Positions 5,415 through 7,025 of a stretch of DNA of 7,025 bases are shown one piece after another. Source of the stretch: Actinomycetota bacterium (lineage in GTDB: Bacteria; Zhuqueibacterota; Zhuqueibacteria; Residuimicrobiales; Krinioviventaceae). The position numbers were made by a program, and so were the translations under genes. The notes under the pieces are model-generated. The model had not been told where the DNA came from, did not search any database, and was given only the letters and a program-made list of their open reading frames with translations. Each line of letters begins with the position of its first letter. Positions within the stretch are counted from its first letter, which is position 1. The DNA lies in NCBI GenBank assembly GCA_011682565.1, contig JAACEJ010000183.1, forward strand, positions 1-7,025, read 5' to 3'.

Positions 5415-7025
5415 ATGTCAGAAAAACATGTCTATTTATTCGGCGGTGGTAAAGCGGAAGGCCGCGCCGATATGAAGAATCTATTGGGAGGTAAAGGTGC
5501 CAATCTTGCTGAAATGAATTTGATAGGCGTACCCGTACCTGCCGGTTTTACAATTACAACAAAAGTTTGCACAATGTACTATCAAAAAGGAAAAGAGCAA
5601 ACTTTTGATCTCATTAAACCTGAAATTGAGGCGGGTATCAAGCACATCGAAAATATGATGGACATGAAGTTTGGTGGCAGCGAAAATCCGTTGCTCGTCT
5701 CCGTACGTTCGGGTGCTCGCGTATCCATGCCGGGGATGATGGACACTGTTCTCAACCTCGGAATGAATGATGATGCTGTCGAGGCGCTGGCAAAAAAATC
5801 CGGTAATGCGCGATTTGCCTGGGATTCCTATCGTCGCTTCGTGCAAATGTACGGCGATGTGGTTCTCGGACTCAAGCCGGAAAGCAAAGAAGACATTGAT
5901 CCGTTTGAAGCCATCATAGAAGAACTTAAAGAGACAAATGGCGTTGTTGATGATACGCAATTGGATGTAGATGATTTGAAAGAACTTGTGATTCGCTTTA
6001 AAGAAGCTGTGAAAAAAGTTACGGGTCATGATTTTCCGACAGATCCGTGGGATCAGCTTTGGGGCGCCATTGGTGCCGTCTTTGGCAGTTGGAATAATGA
6101 GCGCGCGATTGTCTATCGCAAGCTGAACGGCATTTCCGGGGATTGGGGCACTGCCGTCAGCGTTCAGGCCATGGTTTTTGGCAACATGGGAAATAATTCA
6201 GCGACCGGTGTTGCTTTCACACGCGATGCTGCTACAGGTGAAGATATTTTCAACGGTGAATATCTCATCAACGCACAGGGCGAAGACGTTGTTGCCGGTG
6301 TGCGAACACCGCAGCAGATCACACTTGAAGGATCCCGGCGTTGGGCGAAACTGGCAAATGTTTCCGAGGAAGAGAGAAAAGAAAAATATCCCTCACTTGA
6401 AGAAGCCATGCCGGAGGTTTTCAAACAATTATCTGAAACGGAAACCAAACTGGAAAATCATTATAAAGATATGCAGGATCTGGAATTTACCATCCAGGAT
6501 GGCAGGCTTTGGTTGCTGCAAACGCGCACGGGCAAAAGAACCGGCGCCGCAATGATTCGCATTGCCATGGAGATGCTTGATCAGGGAATGATCGATGAAA
6601 AGACAGCGATTCTTCGTGTTGAACCCAACAGACTGGATGAGTTACTTCACCCTGTTTTTGACGGCGAAGCCCTTGCAAAGGCAAATGTTGTTGCCACAGG
6701 ACTTCCTGCTTCTCCCGGTGCTGCAACCGGTCGTGTGGTCTTTTTTGCAGATGAAGCTGAAGAATGGAAGGCAAAAGGCGAAGAAGTTATTCTTGTTCGG
6801 ATCGAAACATCACCCGAAGATTTGGCCGGCATGAATGCAGCAAATGGCATTTTAACCGCGCGTGGTGGTATGACCTCTCACGCGGCTGTCGTTGCTCGCG
6901 GAATGGGAAAATGCTGTGTTTCCGGTGCGGGTGCCGTTAAGATTGATTATAAAGCACGAAAAATGGAGGCTAATGGTCAGGTTTTTAAAGAAGGTGATTG
7001 GGTCTCTTTGAATGGTTCTACCGGT
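5415..7025 (+). CDS. ppdK: Pyruvate, phosphate dikinase, N-terminal part (runs off window)
   Basis: This cytoplasmic enzyme interconverts ATP + pyruvate + phosphate with AMP + PEP + pyrophosphate. The frame is open from ATG 5415 to the last base, giving 537 residues of an expected roughly 880-910. The N-terminal nucleotide-binding domain shows LLGGKGANLAEM (23-34), SVRSGARVSMPGMMDTVLNLG (96-116), WDSYRRFVQMYGDVVLG (136-152) and YLINAQGEDVVAGVRTP (283-299). E357 and Q369 (EFTIQDGRLWLLQTR) correspond to the ATP-binding pair of the clostridial enzyme. The phosphohistidine domain carries GGMTSHAAVVARGMG (484-498), with catalytic H489 and the T487 that plant regulators phosphorylate. The PEP/pyruvate barrel lies beyond the edge. 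A segment of about 28 residues at roughly 305-333 (SRRWAKLANVSEEERKEKYP) is absent from the clostridial enzyme as I remember it but appears in Bacteroidetes-type versions. The GMxSHAA motif and N-terminal domain separate it from PEP synthase. Placement after a terminator and its own ribosome binding site suggests independent expression. Confidence 0.96.
   Translation, partial: MSEKHVYLFGGGKAEGRADMKNLLGGKGANLAEMNLIGVPVPAGFTITTKVCTMYYQKGKEQTFDLIKPEIEAGIKHIENMMDMKFGGSENPLLVSVRSGARVSMPGMMDTVLNLGMNDDAVEALAKKSGNARFAWDSYRRFVQMYGDVVLGLKPESKEDIDPFEAIIEELKETNGVVDDTQLDVDDLKELVIRFKEAVKKVTGHDFPTDPWDQLWGAIGAVFGSWNNERAIVYRKLNGISGDWGTAVSVQAMVFGNMGNNSATGVAFTRDAATGEDIFNGEYLINAQGEDVVAGVRTPQQITLEGSRRWAKLANVSEEERKEKYPSLEEAMPEVFKQLSETETKLENHYKDMQDLEFTIQDGRLWLLQTRTGKRTGAAMIRIAMEMLDQGMIDEKTAILRVEPNRLDELLHPVFDGEALAKANVVATGLPASPGAATGRVVFFADEAEEWKAKGEEVILVRIETSPEDLAGMNAANGILTARGGMTSHAAVVARGMGKCCVSGAGAVKIDYKARKMEANGQVFKEGDWVSLNGSTG

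Noticed and set aside
5481..6029. 182-codon open frame on the minus strand
   Set aside because: It lies wholly antisense to the confidently identified dikinase gene. Its translation is rich in F, H and I with no recognisable domain, as expected from the complement of a real gene.
6178..6555. 125-codon + strand frame inside ppdK
   Set aside because: It is out of frame with the dikinase, whose motifs are continuous through this region. The translation is unlike any protein family.

Overview
The window is an ordinary-looking stretch of bacterial chromosome of moderate GC. It carries five protein genes, all on the + strand: a myo-inositol-1-phosphate synthase, a MATE-family exporter, thymidylate kinase, an S41 C-terminal processing protease, and the first 537 codons of pyruvate,phosphate dikinase, which runs off the right edge. 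No transposase, integrase, phage gene, CRISPR array or rRNA is visible. The organism cannot be named from the sequence. The bacterial inositol synthase type, the long C-terminal tail on the S41 protease and an insertion in the dikinase would fit a member of the Fibrobacteres-Chlorobi-Bacteroidetes group or a neighbouring candidate phylum. That placement is inference from remembered family members.

Layout: the inositol synthase (40-1356) starts at GTG behind a strong Shine-Dalgarno. After an 89-base gap comes a tight three-gene block: MATE exporter (1446-2789), tmk (2786-3466) and S41 protease (3463-5211). Both junctions in this block are 4-base ATGA stop/start overlaps, so the three genes are very probably one translationally coupled operon. 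The 203-base gap 5212-5414 holds the most unexplained element of the window. It is a compact fold at 5244-5307 with a tRNA-type T-arm and a seven-pair closing stem, but with no D-arm and no normal anticodon arm. A probable intrinsic terminator follows at 5319-5357, and then a strong ribosome binding site leads into ppdK (5415 onward).

The genes do not form one pathway. Inositol synthase makes the precursor of inositol lipids or inositol solutes; tmk supplies dTDP for DNA synthesis; the protease acts in the cell envelope; the dikinase interconverts pyruvate and PEP; the exporter's substrate is unknown. I found no convincing new multi-gene system. The tRNA-like element is the item most worth following up.
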